From Fragilaria crotonensis (Eukaryota; Bacillariophyta; Fragilariophyceae; Fragilariales; Fragilariaceae): 64,000 nucleotides of DNA. A program made the translations under genes and the position numbers. The notes under the pieces were generated by a model that did no database searches, had not been told where the DNA came from, and saw nothing but the letters and a program-made list of their open reading frames with translations. Where the stretch lies: the NCBI GenBank assembly GCA_022925895.1, contig JAKSYS010000023.1, positions 124,001 to 188,000 of the forward strand, given 5' to 3'. Within the stretch, counting starts at the first letter, position 1. The number at the start of each line of letters is the position of its first letter. Below are positions 21,698-32,014 of the stretch, piece by piece.

Positions 21698-24600
21698 TCA
21701 CCTCCTGCCTCCACGGCCTCGACCTCGTCCTCCACGACCACGGCCTCGCCCACCTCGGCTCGGAGCCTTCATTCTCTCACTACCATGGAAGACTCTAGAA
21801 AGTTCCTGCATCAAGTCATCAGTTGGAAAGCAGCACTTGTAATTCGTAGCTCCTCCCTCCAGAGGCGTCTCTCCCGCCTTGAAATCAATGTTAATGTAAT
21901 GGCAACCAAGTGTTTCCTCCATTTTATTCATGATCGTAATCTTATCAATCGACTTGGGCAGCTGCACAATCGTGGGGTCTCGAGTGCTCACCAAGCGCCA
22001 CTTTGGACCCATGTGCGGATCAAGAATCAAAACGCCATCGCCATCAGGATCCGGGCTCACCGTGAGATCCATAATCAAAGGGTGGTGATCGGGAAGTGGG
22101 CACTCCAAGATTAGCTGTTTACCTGCCACCTTTTGGATTTGGCGTTCCTTGTGTGCATCCATCTTATCAACAGGGTCCTCCCCTTCGACATCATGGGTGT
22201 CGAGAGCCCACTCGGGTTTATTGAAGCAGTTTGGGCAAAGGGGAAAGGTACGTGGAGGCTGTCCACAGGTATACAAACAGAGTTCAAAGTTGCAGCCAGG
22301 GACTAAGCACTTACGTCCTGACCATTGCTTGACGATCCCACCAGCAGGAAGTGGATAGACTGTTTCCGTGTACTTGTTGTACAATCGTTGCGGTGGTCCT
22401 GGAATAAACTGCAGGTACCGATTTGAGAGTCCGCAACGAGTGAAGGGCTTTCCAACGTCCTCAAGTTTCGCAAAAGACGATCCAAAAAGCATGTCCATCT
22501 TATCGATATTCTTGATGAAGTACTGAAACTTGTCATGAAATATCTCAATGGCGCGCCGAACGACGTCATCACGGTTCGCAAGACCCTTTGCAATCTTGCT
22601 GCATTGATCTTCAATATCGGATCGGATCTTTGGGAGCACAAGTCCGCTATCGATCAGGTGGTAGCCTTGACATAGTACAAGTCCAAGCTTCGATGGAACC
22701 AACCGACGTCCTGACTCAAGGCCAGCGTAGTTCCTGTTTTGAATGTTCTGGATGTGAGTTGCTATTGATGCATCCGTTCCGATGCCGTTTGACTCCATCT
22801 TTCCAATCAATTCAGATTCTGTCAAATAGGTAGGGGGCGTTGTCATCTTCTCTTTGATGCCCAAGGAAGCCCAGCACGGAACACCTGCAGCGACAGCCAC
22901 CTTGGTTGATCCAGATGACGACTTCTCCTGAAAGATTGGAACTATTTCGCCCTTGGTGAATTCTGGAATAGTGCGCACCTCTTCATCCTCGTCCTCTTGA
23001 CGCAAGCCCTCAGTTGGTTCACCCTCATCGCCGTATTCATTGTGTAGCAGAACTGCAAGAAAACCCGGATCAACAAGTTCCTTGCCGCTGACAGAGAAAT
23101 GGCCGTCCTTTTCTAGGGCTTCTATTGCAAAATCTACACGAGTAGCGTGCCACACCGCGTCCTGGCTCACCGACGCAATAAAGTGGCGGACTACCAGATC
23201 ATAGACACGCTCCATATCGCCAGACAATTCACCAGCTCGAGTAGCAAGACAAGGGGTGATTGGAGGATGGTCACCCATGTCGACACCACCTCTTGATTTG
23301 AGCGTAGTTTTCTCGTTGTGTAACAAGTCGCGAACATAAGACCCCCATCTGTTGTCTGAAAGTTGCTGCTCCAATGTACCACGAATGTCAAAAGACTTGG
23401 GATACGTGGATGATTCCGTTCTGGGATACGAAAGGTACCCACTGAGATACAAACGCTCTGCGGTCTGCATGGCAGCTTGAGGTCCGATACCAAGTGCTTT
23501 CGAGCACGCCTTAAGCAAGGCGACTGTATTCAAGGGGATAGGTCGCCCTTGTTTCTTTTCGCGCGTTACCACATTGGTGACCTGGACAGTGACCGGAGAT
23601 GCACCAGGTTCCAAGCACTTCGCCACCAAAGCTTCAACCTTATTCTTGTTGAATGATCTCCCAGATCCCCAAGTGGCTCGCAATATTCGTCCTCTCTTCA
23701 ACACACCAAGGTCCAACATCCAGTACGGTTCTGGTTTGAAAGTCTCTATATCGACGTGACGTTGGACGCAGAAACCAAGTGTCGGTGTTTGGCAAGGTCC
23801 ATATGATAAGACTGCACTATCAAGATCACCGTATCGACCTTGAAAGAAGCGAGTTTGAAACCGAGAAAATGCCACACCCACTTTCAAATCCAACTCTTGG
23901 CGAGCATCCACGGCAAGCGCTTGATTTTTATCAGGTTTTCCGAGCGAGTGATATGCTTTCTTGATATCCGATGGATTTATGGCAGAAAAGTGCGCACGAT
24001 ACACGCGATCGTAGTTTGAGCTTCCGTCAACCCTTTTCATAAGGTGCATGCAACAATCCAAGACTTCAAAATTTATATTCTCTCCTTCGCGATCACAATC
24101 CATCCACAACACAATAAAGTCGACACCCCGAGCTTCATCCTGCAAATGTTTGACAACGCTGCCTTTATTGGGTTTCTTGACAACAGGCGCTCTAAACAAC
24201 TCAGCAGGGTCCACGGAATCCCAAGATTGGAACTGTGGTGGGAAGTCAACAGAGAAGACATGTCCGGCCACTGATGTAACGCAATGACGACATTGCTTCG
24301 CATATGGTGCTTTGGGAAACCCGTTGTCGACGAATTCGTGCACCGGCAATGCGCTACCGCGATACTCAGATTTGCCTGAGCAGAGCCCTTTGGCAATCGC
24401 TTGTGCGATGCTGGGCTTTTCGGCAATATGCAGGACTGTGATTTTCTCGCCTTTGCCATAGTTTATGTCGTTCGTCAACTGCGGCTGCTGGGGAGGAATC
24501 GAAGGAGCCCCAAAAGGAGCGGTTGATGTAGAAGAGCCTTTCTTGGAAGGTTTGGTATTCTGGTTTTTTCCTTCGATGCGACGTTGGGGCGCCTGACCGG

Positions 24601-25072
24601 AGGCATTACGGTCCAAGGCCCGACCGGCATCGTTGTTTGCACAGTCCTTGCTTCCTCGACTCTCGTTGTTCGTACCTCCACGATCTTGCGTTCTGCCGCC
24701 GCCTAGGCTTTCGACTGGCTTTTTCTCAGTTGTCTGGTCCTTCTTGCTCCCCCTCCCTCGACCTGAAGCAGATCGTCCTCTACCCTCGCGTCCTCGACCA
24801 CTAAGCGGCCGGTCTTGTCCCGGAGCTCGTTGACTACTGGTGTTAGCATGACCGTCGTCAATAGGTAGATCCGGAGTAATGCCTACATCTTGTATTGCCG
24901 ATTGACCTCGTCCGGGACCGCGTCCGTCACCTCTTGACTGAGATCTACCACTAGGATTCCCGCGTCCTCGGCCTCCCAACTGATTTCTTCCTCTACTCCC
25001 CCGTCCTCGGACGCCTCTTGCTCCCCTACCTTGTGCTTGCTCGGGATTTCTTTGACTGTTGTTGTCCGTCAT
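21698..25072 (-). CDS. TOP3B: DNA topoisomerase III beta
   Basis: Intronless, 1124 residues. Residues 1-200 are an Arg-Gly-rich low-complexity arm (RGRGSRGRNQLGGRGRG) that animal TOP3B lacks. The type IA core follows: Glu218 in LHIAEKPSIAQAIAKG, Toprim acidic triad DCDRE at 325-329, DARQELDLKVG, and active-site Tyr549 in GYLSYPRTESSTYP. GIGTDASIATHIQNI and the C-terminal zinc region (CLVPGCNFELCLYTCG, CPNCF) are the beta-type order, and the protein ends in an RGG box (RGGRGRGRGGRGRGRGGRR), as in human TOP3B. Several stretches (PCQTPTLGFCV, GDHPPITP) are hallmark TOP3B sequence. Known role: single-strand passage on DNA and RNA, with the RGG box binding RNA. TOP3A was rejected because its C-terminal GRF-type fingers are absent. 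Confidence 0.95.
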   Translation of the reverse strand: MTDNNSQRNPEQAQGRGARGVRGRGSRGRNQLGGRGRGNPSGRSQSRGDGRGPGRGQSAIQDVGITPDLPIDDGHANTSSQRAPGQDRPLSGRGREGRGRSASGRGRGSKKDQTTEKKPVESLGGGRTQDRGGTNNESRGSKDCANNDAGRALDRNASGQAPQRRIEGKNQNTKPSKKGSSTSTAPFGAPSIPPQQPQLTNDINYGKGEKITVLHIAEKPSIAQAIAKGLCSGKSEYRGSALPVHEFVDNGFPKAPYAKQCRHCVTSVAGHVFSVDFPPQFQSWDSVDPAELFRAPVVKKPNKGSVVKHLQDEARGVDFIVLWMDCDREGENINFEVLDCCMHLMKRVDGSSNYDRVYRAHFSAINPSDIKKAYHSLGKPDKNQALAVDARQELDLKVGVAFSRFQTRFFQGRYGDLDSAVLSYGPCQTPTLGFCVQRHVDIETFKPEPYWMLDLGVLKRGRILRATWGSGRSFNKNKVEALVAKCLEPGASPVTVQVTNVVTREKKQGRPIPLNTVALLKACSKALGIGPQAAMQTAERLYLSGYLSYPRTESSTYPKSFDIRGTLEQQLSDNRWGSYVRDLLHNEKTTLKSRGGVDMGDHPPITPCLATRAGELSGDMERVYDLVVRHFIASVSQDAVWHATRVDFAIEALEKDGHFSVSGKELVDPGFLAVLLHNEYGDEGEPTEGLRQEDEDEEVRTIPEFTKGEIVPIFQEKSSSGSTKVAVAAGVPCWASLGIKEKMTTPPTYLTESELIGKMESNGIGTDASIATHIQNIQNRNYAGLESGRRLVPSKLGLVLCQGYHLIDSGLVLPKIRSDIEDQCSKIAKGLANRDDVVRRAIEIFHDKFQYFIKNIDKMDMLFGSSFAKLEDVGKPFTRCGLSNRYLQFIPGPPQRLYNKYTETVYPLPAGGIVKQWSGRKCLVPGCNFELCLYTCGQPPRTFPLCPNCFNKPEWALDTHDVEGEDPVDKMDAHKERQIQKVAGKQLILECPLPDHHPLIMDLTVSPDPDGDGVLILDPHMGPKWRLVSTRDPTIVQLPKSIDKITIMNKMEETLGCHYINIDFKAGETPLEGGATNYKCCFPTDDLMQELSRVFHGSERMKAPSRGGRGRGRGGRGRGRGGRR

Positions 25073-25878
25073 GGTTCGGCTTCACTCGGTTGAATTAACT
25101 CAATGCGTCACTATTAGTCACTGGCCACATCGAGCACTGCCTGCATTGCCTGCATTTCATGGCTGCCGGCAGAACGGCATTCAGTACCCCCCATGCTAAG
25201 TACACAAGTACAAGTACCAGGTACTTTGCTCCACTGATTACAAGTAACGGTAGACCTCCTCCTTGTAACACATACAGTAACAATCGGAGTATGAAGTAGT
25301 ACTACGGTACCAGTAGTACAACTACTCGTATCAGATCCGTACATTCATCAATTTGCCAATTGTGTATCATATGGACGTATGTGGTATACTATGATACTAC
25401 TACATCGGGGGTCGGAAGCGGGAGTCGGGTGATACTACGAATACAGTACCAGTAGAGCGGTCTAGTACTACCTCGACCACTCGCCCAACACCCAACAGTG
25501 CTTTCATCATCTGAGTTGAGACGAAAATCTGAGTTTTGTGCGAGATTACCTTGCTGGTTTGTGGATTCGTTCTCGGAGTCACATCCTAGGTCAGGAACTT
25601 CGCCATGTAGTCACCAGTCACCAGGCGGACCAGCAGACGTACATGTATAATATACCAGATGTACTCCCTCTTGCTGTACCCACCAGAGTTTATTTGCGGG
25701 TCTATAATAGGTGTATCGCCTGACCTTGGACGAGTACTATTAACAGAGTGTAGCTTGGCCGACGAGCGTCAGATCCCCCTCTAGTGCTAATCGTCGTTAA
25801 GGAGACAACGAAGAAGCTATTAATGTGGATGACTGGGAACCCCGAATCTAGAGTCATCTGCTATTGGTACTAACATCA
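25073..25878. other. GTAC-rich intergenic region
   Basis: Dense GTAC words between 25200 and 25460 (ACAAGTACAAGTACC, GGTACCAGTAG) upstream of TOP3B. No coding sequence is supported. Confidence 0.5.
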
Positions 25879-26572
25879 TCAGGACTCGCCTTGACATTGT
25901 TCGCTCGAAATGCCTAGTTCCACCCTGCCTTCGTTGGAGCCTTTGTGGCAAGGGCGGAAGAGGATTCCAAAGCAACGCAGCACACACGCGACCTTGTCAG
26001 ATACAGTTTCATCCAACTCCGCCCAAGGACCGCAATAAGTGAGGATCGCCCTGCCATCTCCGTTCTCAAACACCTCAATGCACGTGCTCTTTGTGGATCA
26101 GATATGCGTGATTTGATTATCCACCTCCAGTCCTTTGAGGTCCAAACATTTCCCGACTTTTCCATCATAGTATTGGCCTGCCCCATAGACACTGCACAAG
26201 TAATCTCTAGCATTCGATGACCGTTGTCGGCTGGCTCGACATCACTGTAGCCGCCGTGCTTCCACTCGGTATGACCATTAACTGCCATCTCCTCTTCCAG
26301 ACGATGACTTGCTTTGCTGCTTTCGCCACGAAGCTATCGAAGTCAAACCGACATATTGATTGGCGATGGCGAAGGAGAGAATGTAAAGGCGAATGAGTCT
26401 GGCAACCTATTGGCGAATCAACACGTGCAAAGGAAGAGGGATCGGACTCAGCACCGAAACCATGACAAATCACATAACGGCAATCAACACTCACCCCATT
26501 ATTTGCTTCATGATGAGCAAATGTCAATGTGGTGGTAGAAGCAAGCAAGAGAACAGAGGCGGCGTTCTTCAT
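25879..26572 (-). CDS. Possible secreted cysteine-containing protein, multi-exon (tentative)
   Basis: The best start is at 26572, where MKNAASVLLLASTTTLTFAHHEANNG forms a clear signal peptide. It is followed at 26494 by a good donor, GTGAGT. A downstream frame ending at 25879 reads ILTYCGPWAELDETV...CVLRCFGILFRPCHKG...SEQCQGES and looks protein-like, with several Cys. Another stretch in the same frame upstream (LCSVYGAGQYYDGKVGKCLD) ends in a stop near 26104, so at least two introns or a frame problem would be needed. I could not fix the middle exon boundaries. No domain is recognised. If real, it is a small extracellular or frustule/wall protein (inference). Confidence 0.35.
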
Positions 26573-27034
26573 ATTCGCAGGAACAGAGTATTCTTGAGTG
26601 GGTGACGCGTCTTGTGATGAAGAAATAATGCGATAAAGTCCTGGTTTCTGATTGAGGGGATTATTGCAGTTTTTGTCTCGAACGACTCGTTTGTTGTACT
26701 CGTATGCGTAATGCATTCGCTTGTCGTAGCGATGTGCTTTACCTCCAGTGGCAGAAACCGCAATAATCGCGGGTCGAGCCTCGAGCCGCGTTTTGTTTGG
26801 ATTGTGTGGATTTGCACCAATCGTGGTGTGTGTCTAAAGTCTCAAGCAACTGTGATTGAAAGGATAGGGCGATACCTCAAGTCGTGGACAGACGAATGCA
26901 CATTTTGTTGCATCTTCGTTAGGTCTACCAGAATCTTAGAATCACCCTCGACTCATGTCTCCATATCGCATTCGTTCTTGCCTGTCTCGAGTCTGAACAC
27001 TGAACAATGCACCTTCTCTTTGACAACCTTATAT
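26573..27034. other. Intergenic, nothing recognised
   Basis: No gene or repeat that I can support between the possible secreted protein and the inverted-repeat element. Confidence 0.4.
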
Positions 27035-28164
27035 ATGCCAAAGAAAACTTAATGTCTATATATTTCGATCTATTTAGAATCTATATCGACGATATACTTA
27101 TTGATACATGTAAACATTTATGTAGCTTCGTTTCGACGTCATCGATACGAACCCCTCATTGCACTTACAATCTCATCCCATGTGTATCCAATATGACTTA
27201 CTTGGGGTTACTGGGGTCTACGGGGGTGCATGTTGAATGCATGTCGACGGAGCCGCGCCCAAATCCGAATTTGAAAGCAACGGGAGATACGCACTTCTCC
27301 TACACGAGTACGTCGAAATGGTACTCAATGTACGGGTATCGTACACATTTCGAAAACTGATGACACAAATACTCCGTACTCCACAATTGCAAAATTTGGC
27401 ACAATGCACCCTCAACTGCAGACAATCTGCATGTAATATCTCTGTAGTTCATTGATTAATTTACTTTCCATTCTGTGTCTGTATTACATGTAGCAATTGC
27501 AGTCAGTTGTAGTGACTGTGGGAATGAAACTTGTTGTTCTTGATAGATATTCAATGCATTTTTTGACAGGGAACCAGGACAACAACAATGAACAGGAGGC
27601 TACCAGTATCAACGTACTGTAGGTTTCACAATCGAGTACTGCGCTACTGGACTACTCCGAGTACCTGATATGCATACTTCCATAGAATCTACGGTGTATT
27701 CCGCATTTCTATATTCGTATGTACAGTGCTGTACTACAGTACTCCCTTAAATCATTGAAAGCGGTGTTGTACAACAGTACCGGTAGAACCATAAGCTGAA
27801 AGATGATATCGACTCGTAGACTTTGAGTAATAAGCGGCTGTAGGTTTGTCTTCAAAATATTTGAGGGGTCGATTTGGATTTTACCAACCCAGATTATCAA
27901 CGGCGTATGCATACCGGCAACGTACACAAGTATGTTACACATGCGCCATGTATGTCAAACAAAAATTCGGCAACCGGGCCAGCGCCGATCTTGCGAACAG
28001 CCGAGTTTTTGAGCAGTCTGATTGGTGAAAATCGAAGACGGGATGACGTCCAAGGGGCTGAAGGACAAATGAAGATAAATGTAATCAAAAGTGGATACTT
28101 TTATCTTCGATATAGATTCTAAATAGATCGAAATATATAGACATTAAGCTTTCTCATGCCAAAG
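27035..28164. mobile_element. Non-autonomous TIR element with 9-bp flanking direct repeat
   Basis: A perfect 42-bp inverted repeat pairs 27048-27089 with 28107-28148 (core TATATATTTCGATCTATTTA). Just outside the arms lies the same 9-mer, ATGCCAAAG, in direct orientation at 27035-27043 and 28156-28164, which is what a target-site duplication looks like. The outermost bases (AAAA on the left, the complement of GAGAAAG on the right) match only partly. The ~1-kb interior has no transposase-like frame. TIRs with a 9-bp duplication fit Mutator-like elements among plain DNA transposons (family inference); other families cannot be excluded. Confidence 0.6.
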
Positions 28165-28755
28165 GGAGATGCTCTACTACTTGTACTACCTGTACCGTAG
28201 TAGGAGACAAGTAGACTGTGCGAGTGTGTGAGTGAGTAAACGTACGAGTACTCCAGTATGTTGGCTTAGTCTACTCCAAGTACATTTCTGGGTGCTATAC
28301 GACAGTACAAAATGGTGCTAGTAGTACGATAGGCGTCGGATCACATTTCACGATGAACAGTGCGAACATTGAACCCATCCCCTGAGAGAAGGTCCGGCCA
28401 CGCACCTCTGCTTGGTATTAATTGCATGAATTAGCAACGAGAAGAAACGTCATTTTACCGGACCTCCCTGCGTAATTTTAGTCTATGGTCTACGACTAGT
28501 ATGCACAACAACACAGACGACAATGCAAGGGTGCGAACGGTCTGGCATGTCCCCCTAATGTGATTTGGGAATCACCCCAATTTTCGAGTTTGGAAGCGTC
28601 ACGAAGCTCTGCGATCTTGCCTATTGTCGTACAGACGATGAAATAAACTCGAGTGCCAGGTGACAGGTACAAGTACTCCCGTAGGATAGTTAATCAAGCC
28701 CTGCCTCACTCATCTCATCGGTCTTTCTTCGTCTTCATCCATTAAATCCTCTATC
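28165..28755. promoter_or_regulatory. Upstream region of RPN5
   Basis: Contains GTAC words at 28180-28330, then plain sequence with a CT-rich segment (CTCACTCATCTCATCGGTCTTTC) just before the RPN5 ATG, a likely transcription start area. Confidence 0.35.
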
Positions 28756-30202
28756 ATGGCTCATTCTGGTGCAGCTGCTGGCGGAGAGCTCGAAGAAAAA
28801 GTGGATCTCTCCGCGGAAGTAGACGCGAAACTTGAACAAGCCAAAACACTTGCTGGATCGAATCAGCTGAAGGAAGCAATTGTCCTCGTGACCGCTCTCG
28901 AAAAGCGTTGTCGTGTTGGGAATGACACGCCGTCCTTAGTCAAAGTCTGTGAAGCTGCACTTCAGTATTGCAAGGATGCTGGTGACTTTGAAACTCTTGT
29001 TGCTACTCTGCAAGCCCTTTCGACACGTCGTTCACAAAGTCTGCTGCAGTCAGGGCCATGGTAAACTTGGCTATGCCATGGGTTGTGGACTCGAATGCAC
29101 CCGTCGTTAATGGTGATTTCTCCGAAGAGAATCGCAATGCCTTGGTGGTTGCCTTGCGAGACATTACTGACGGAAAGCTTTTTCTGGAGGCGGAACGTGC
29201 GCGTTTGACAAGAGCATTGGCAGCGATCAAGGTATGTTGGTTGCATGTTCCTCTGTCTCGTTGGCACGGGAGTACCAACGATTCCATCCTGTTGTCTTTA
29301 GTTTCTTCCGTCTAACTCAATTCGTTTCTAGGAACAAGCGGGCGACATTGCCGGAGCGGCCACCGCGTTGCAGGAGGTAAACGTCGAAACCTACGGATCA
29401 CTTTCGAAAAAGGAAAAGGTAGAGTTTATTCTCGAACAGATGCGGCTCACCCTGGCAAAGAAGGATTATGTGCGAGCCCACATTGTGTCTGGCAAAATAT
29501 CCCAAGCATTTGGTGCAAGAAGAGATGCAAGATTACAAGGTCACATTTTTCACTCTTATGGCTGATTACCATTGGCAGGAAAAGAATGCGATCGAACTTG
29601 CCAAGGACTTTCATTCCATCTATTCGACCCCTATCATTTTGGCTGACGATGCCAAGTGGCAAGATGCACTTCAGACAGCAGTACTATTTCTCGCACTTGC
29701 ACCGTATTCGAACGAACAACAAGATTTGATGCAAAGAATCAAGGCCGATCACAACCTTGAAAGGCTTGCTGCCAGTCATGCAACAATTGCGTTGCTCTTG
29801 CAGAATGAAATTATTTCCTATCCATTGCAGCACCAAGCGGAGCTGGAAAGTCTCGCCGTTTTTCAAAAGAACGACCTTGCTGAATTCTGGAAGGAAACCT
29901 TCCAGCGTCGCATTGTGCAGCACAACATACGTGTCATCTCCAAATATTACAAACGAATTCACGGACGACGCTTGGCACAACTTCTGGGACTCACCCGAGA
30001 CCAATTGGAACGAGAAGTATCGAATATGGTTTCTGCCGGGGATTTGTATGCCAAAATGGACAGACCGGCCGACATCATACGATTCGCTCAGAACCAGACG
30101 CCAGAGTCTATCTTGTCGGAATGGGCGTCAGATATTGACAAGCTTCTGGGGTTGGTGCAGAAGACGACGCACTTGATTCAAAAGGAAAACATGACTCAAT
30201 AA
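28756..30202 (+). CDS. RPN5: 26S proteasome lid subunit RPN5 (PSMD12), frame breaks in assembly
   Basis: Colinear with human PSMD12 from end to end. It starts at [19 protein letters not shown], continues ALSTRRSQ, then [15 protein letters not shown] and [22 protein letters not shown]. After an intron (29232-29331, GTATGT...CTAG) comes [39 protein letters not shown], then [30 protein letters not shown] (PCI domain) and the C-terminal [10 protein letters not shown]. Two frame changes are needed: one at the AAA of 29036-29038 (one A short) and one around the AAAA of 29498-29501. Both are homopolymer sites, and protein similarity continues straight across each. RPN5 is essential and single-copy in eukaryotes, so sequencing or assembly indels are the likelier cause than pseudogenisation. 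Role: structural lid subunit contacting RPN11 and the COP9-like PCI ring. Confidence 0.88.
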
Positions 30203-30335
30203 GCACAAACTATAGTATCATAACCTTAGTCGGGTAGAGGCTTTCCAATTGCGTACGAGTTCTATACTCCAACTACGGCATCTTGATAACTCCACAATAA
30301 CCTCACACAAGCACGTGGTCGGCAATAATTTATCA

Positions 30336-31492
30336 TCAATCCAAAACCTCCACTGTGGGTGCGTTAACCAAGTTTAATCCTGGTAAGCAATCCCAGGGCT
30401 CCTGACCGCCGCTGATCAAAAGGGAAGTTTGAGCAGGATAGCTAACTAAGTCCAGGGGCCCCGTCGACAAGAGTGGAGAATAATACGAATAGACTTCGCA
30501 AATTTCCGGCATCCCCCCTGGTGAACGGACTGATTCCACTTCTTTGCTCATGTACCAATAGAGAGTCTGAGGGAGCGATGAGTGATGGACGCACGCACCG
30601 CCAAAGTCTCACAGACATACACATGACGTACCGCATCGGAATACTTCTTGGAAATTGTACATCGCAGCAATCCACCTGCCTCGGTCGGTCTGTCAACATT
30701 CCCAGGGCCTGGTCCCTTGTCGTCTCGAAATCCCTCTGTATGGTTCTCCATGAGTTGCTCCAGCATACTCATGTCCTCCATAGCTTGCAGCGGTGTCGTC
30801 GCGGCGTTTGTTGCTGGTGCCCTCGACTCTCGATTCCTAGGCTTGGTGAAGAAAAAGCCATTGCTATTGCACCCTGTACAGTAATAGACACCGTTGTACT
30901 CTGGATCGTCGGCACCTGTAACAACCACACGCTTTTCAAGACCCAAGATAGGGACAGGAACATGGCAAGTGTTTATTTCGTCAAGAATACTGCCAGGCGA
31001 GGAAGAACCGTCAATTTCTTCCTGGGCGCGAAGTAGCTTCATAATGTGATTGAGTTGTCGATCCTTTGCCATGTGGTAGGTCCTTTGCTTCGCACTCCGG
31101 TGCGACAATTCCTTAAAGCGAGAGCAGGTTTCTGACGTTCGAATCAATGATTGACAATCCAACAATTCCAAAACTCGTAATAACACGTCATCGACTGCCA
31201 TGTGTTGAAGGAACGAGAAGCCATCGGGTATTGACTTGTCGAGCTCGGTGTCAGCCATGGCCAAGACACGACGATGTGCTTGTCCCAGCTTTTCAAAGGC
31301 TTTCAGAAAATCAGCGTACTCGGGGGTATGACACAAATCGGCACAGTCGTCACGAGGAATGGACAACAACCAATGGCCACATTTCTCCAATTGTTCTCGA
31401 TCCGCATGCAATGATGGGGACGCATCAGCTTCCATCACCATTTCATGTACATCGAAAAATTCCTCCTCATCCTGATTTACAACGTTGCTCAT
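30336..31492 (-). CDS. F-box protein with C-terminal conserved domain
   Basis: Two exons (31492-30632 and 30566-30336) across a 65-bp GTACGT...CTCAG intron give 363 residues; splicing in phase 0 joins KKYSDA to TLYWYMSKEVE. The F-box lies at about residues 93-140 (FLQHMAVDDVLLRVLELLDCQSLIRTSETCSRF). The C-terminal half has KRVVVTGADDPEYNGVYYC, TGCNSNGFFFTKP, then CTISKKYSD and the YMSKEVE segment, a compact unit that I do not recognise from named families and that is likely the substrate-binding part. F-box proteins link Skp1-Cul1 ubiquitin ligases to substrates. The gene is tail-to-tail with RPN5 (133 bp apart); whether that matters is unknown. Confidence 0.82.
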
Positions 31493-32014
31493 GATGTATT
31501 TGTTGTCGGGAGTTCCAGTTCGAAAAAGGATTCGAGAACGTCAAGGGTGTATAGTTGTAGTTCTTGCACTGCGGCCAGCGGCGACACGGGACGTGATCTG
31601 GAATCTGGAGCCGACGCCCTGGAGCATGTACTGTACAATGTACAATGTACAGTGTATCATAGCATGATCACATGAACACTCTCAACTCTCCAGCTTTTCT
31701 ACATATGCATCTACGTTCTAGTTATGATATATGTATGTGCATAACATATATGCACATACATAGAAGATGCACATCCAGTCCAGTGAAGGTCCGGCAGAAT
31801 GGAAATTTAGCTCACTTCGCTCCAGTTTGAAATCGTGATTCGCCGTACATTCTGCTGTGAGCAGATGTATGTATGATGTACATACGCATACCAAGTACTC
31901 TATGGACTACTGATGAACACATGCATATATCATAGCTTACCGTACGTCTCCGTTCCACATCCTCACTCAGAGCATAGTTCAATTTTCTTTGAGTCGCCCC
32001 TTGAATCCGCCACC
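31493..32014. promoter_or_regulatory. Divergent region F-box/MATE-1 with a long hairpin
   Basis: 31730-31742 (TATGTATGTGCAT) pairs with 31750-31762 (ATGCACATACATA), a 13-bp perfect stem with a 7-base loop. Outside it, GCATCT at about 31707 pairs with AGATGC at about 31765. A second block of TGTATGTATGATGTACATAC sits near 31865-31890. The MATE-1 ATG is in a good context (CCACCATGG). Confidence 0.5.

Noticed and set aside
27048-28148. CRISPR-like or hairpin RNA reading of the 42-bp repeats
   Set aside because: Only two copies, inverted and 1 kb apart, with a flanking direct repeat: a transposon end structure.
28990-29060. A hidden intron to explain the first RPN5 frame change
   Set aside because: No GT-AG pair fits without losing conserved residues; the protein continues across the site with a one-base difference.
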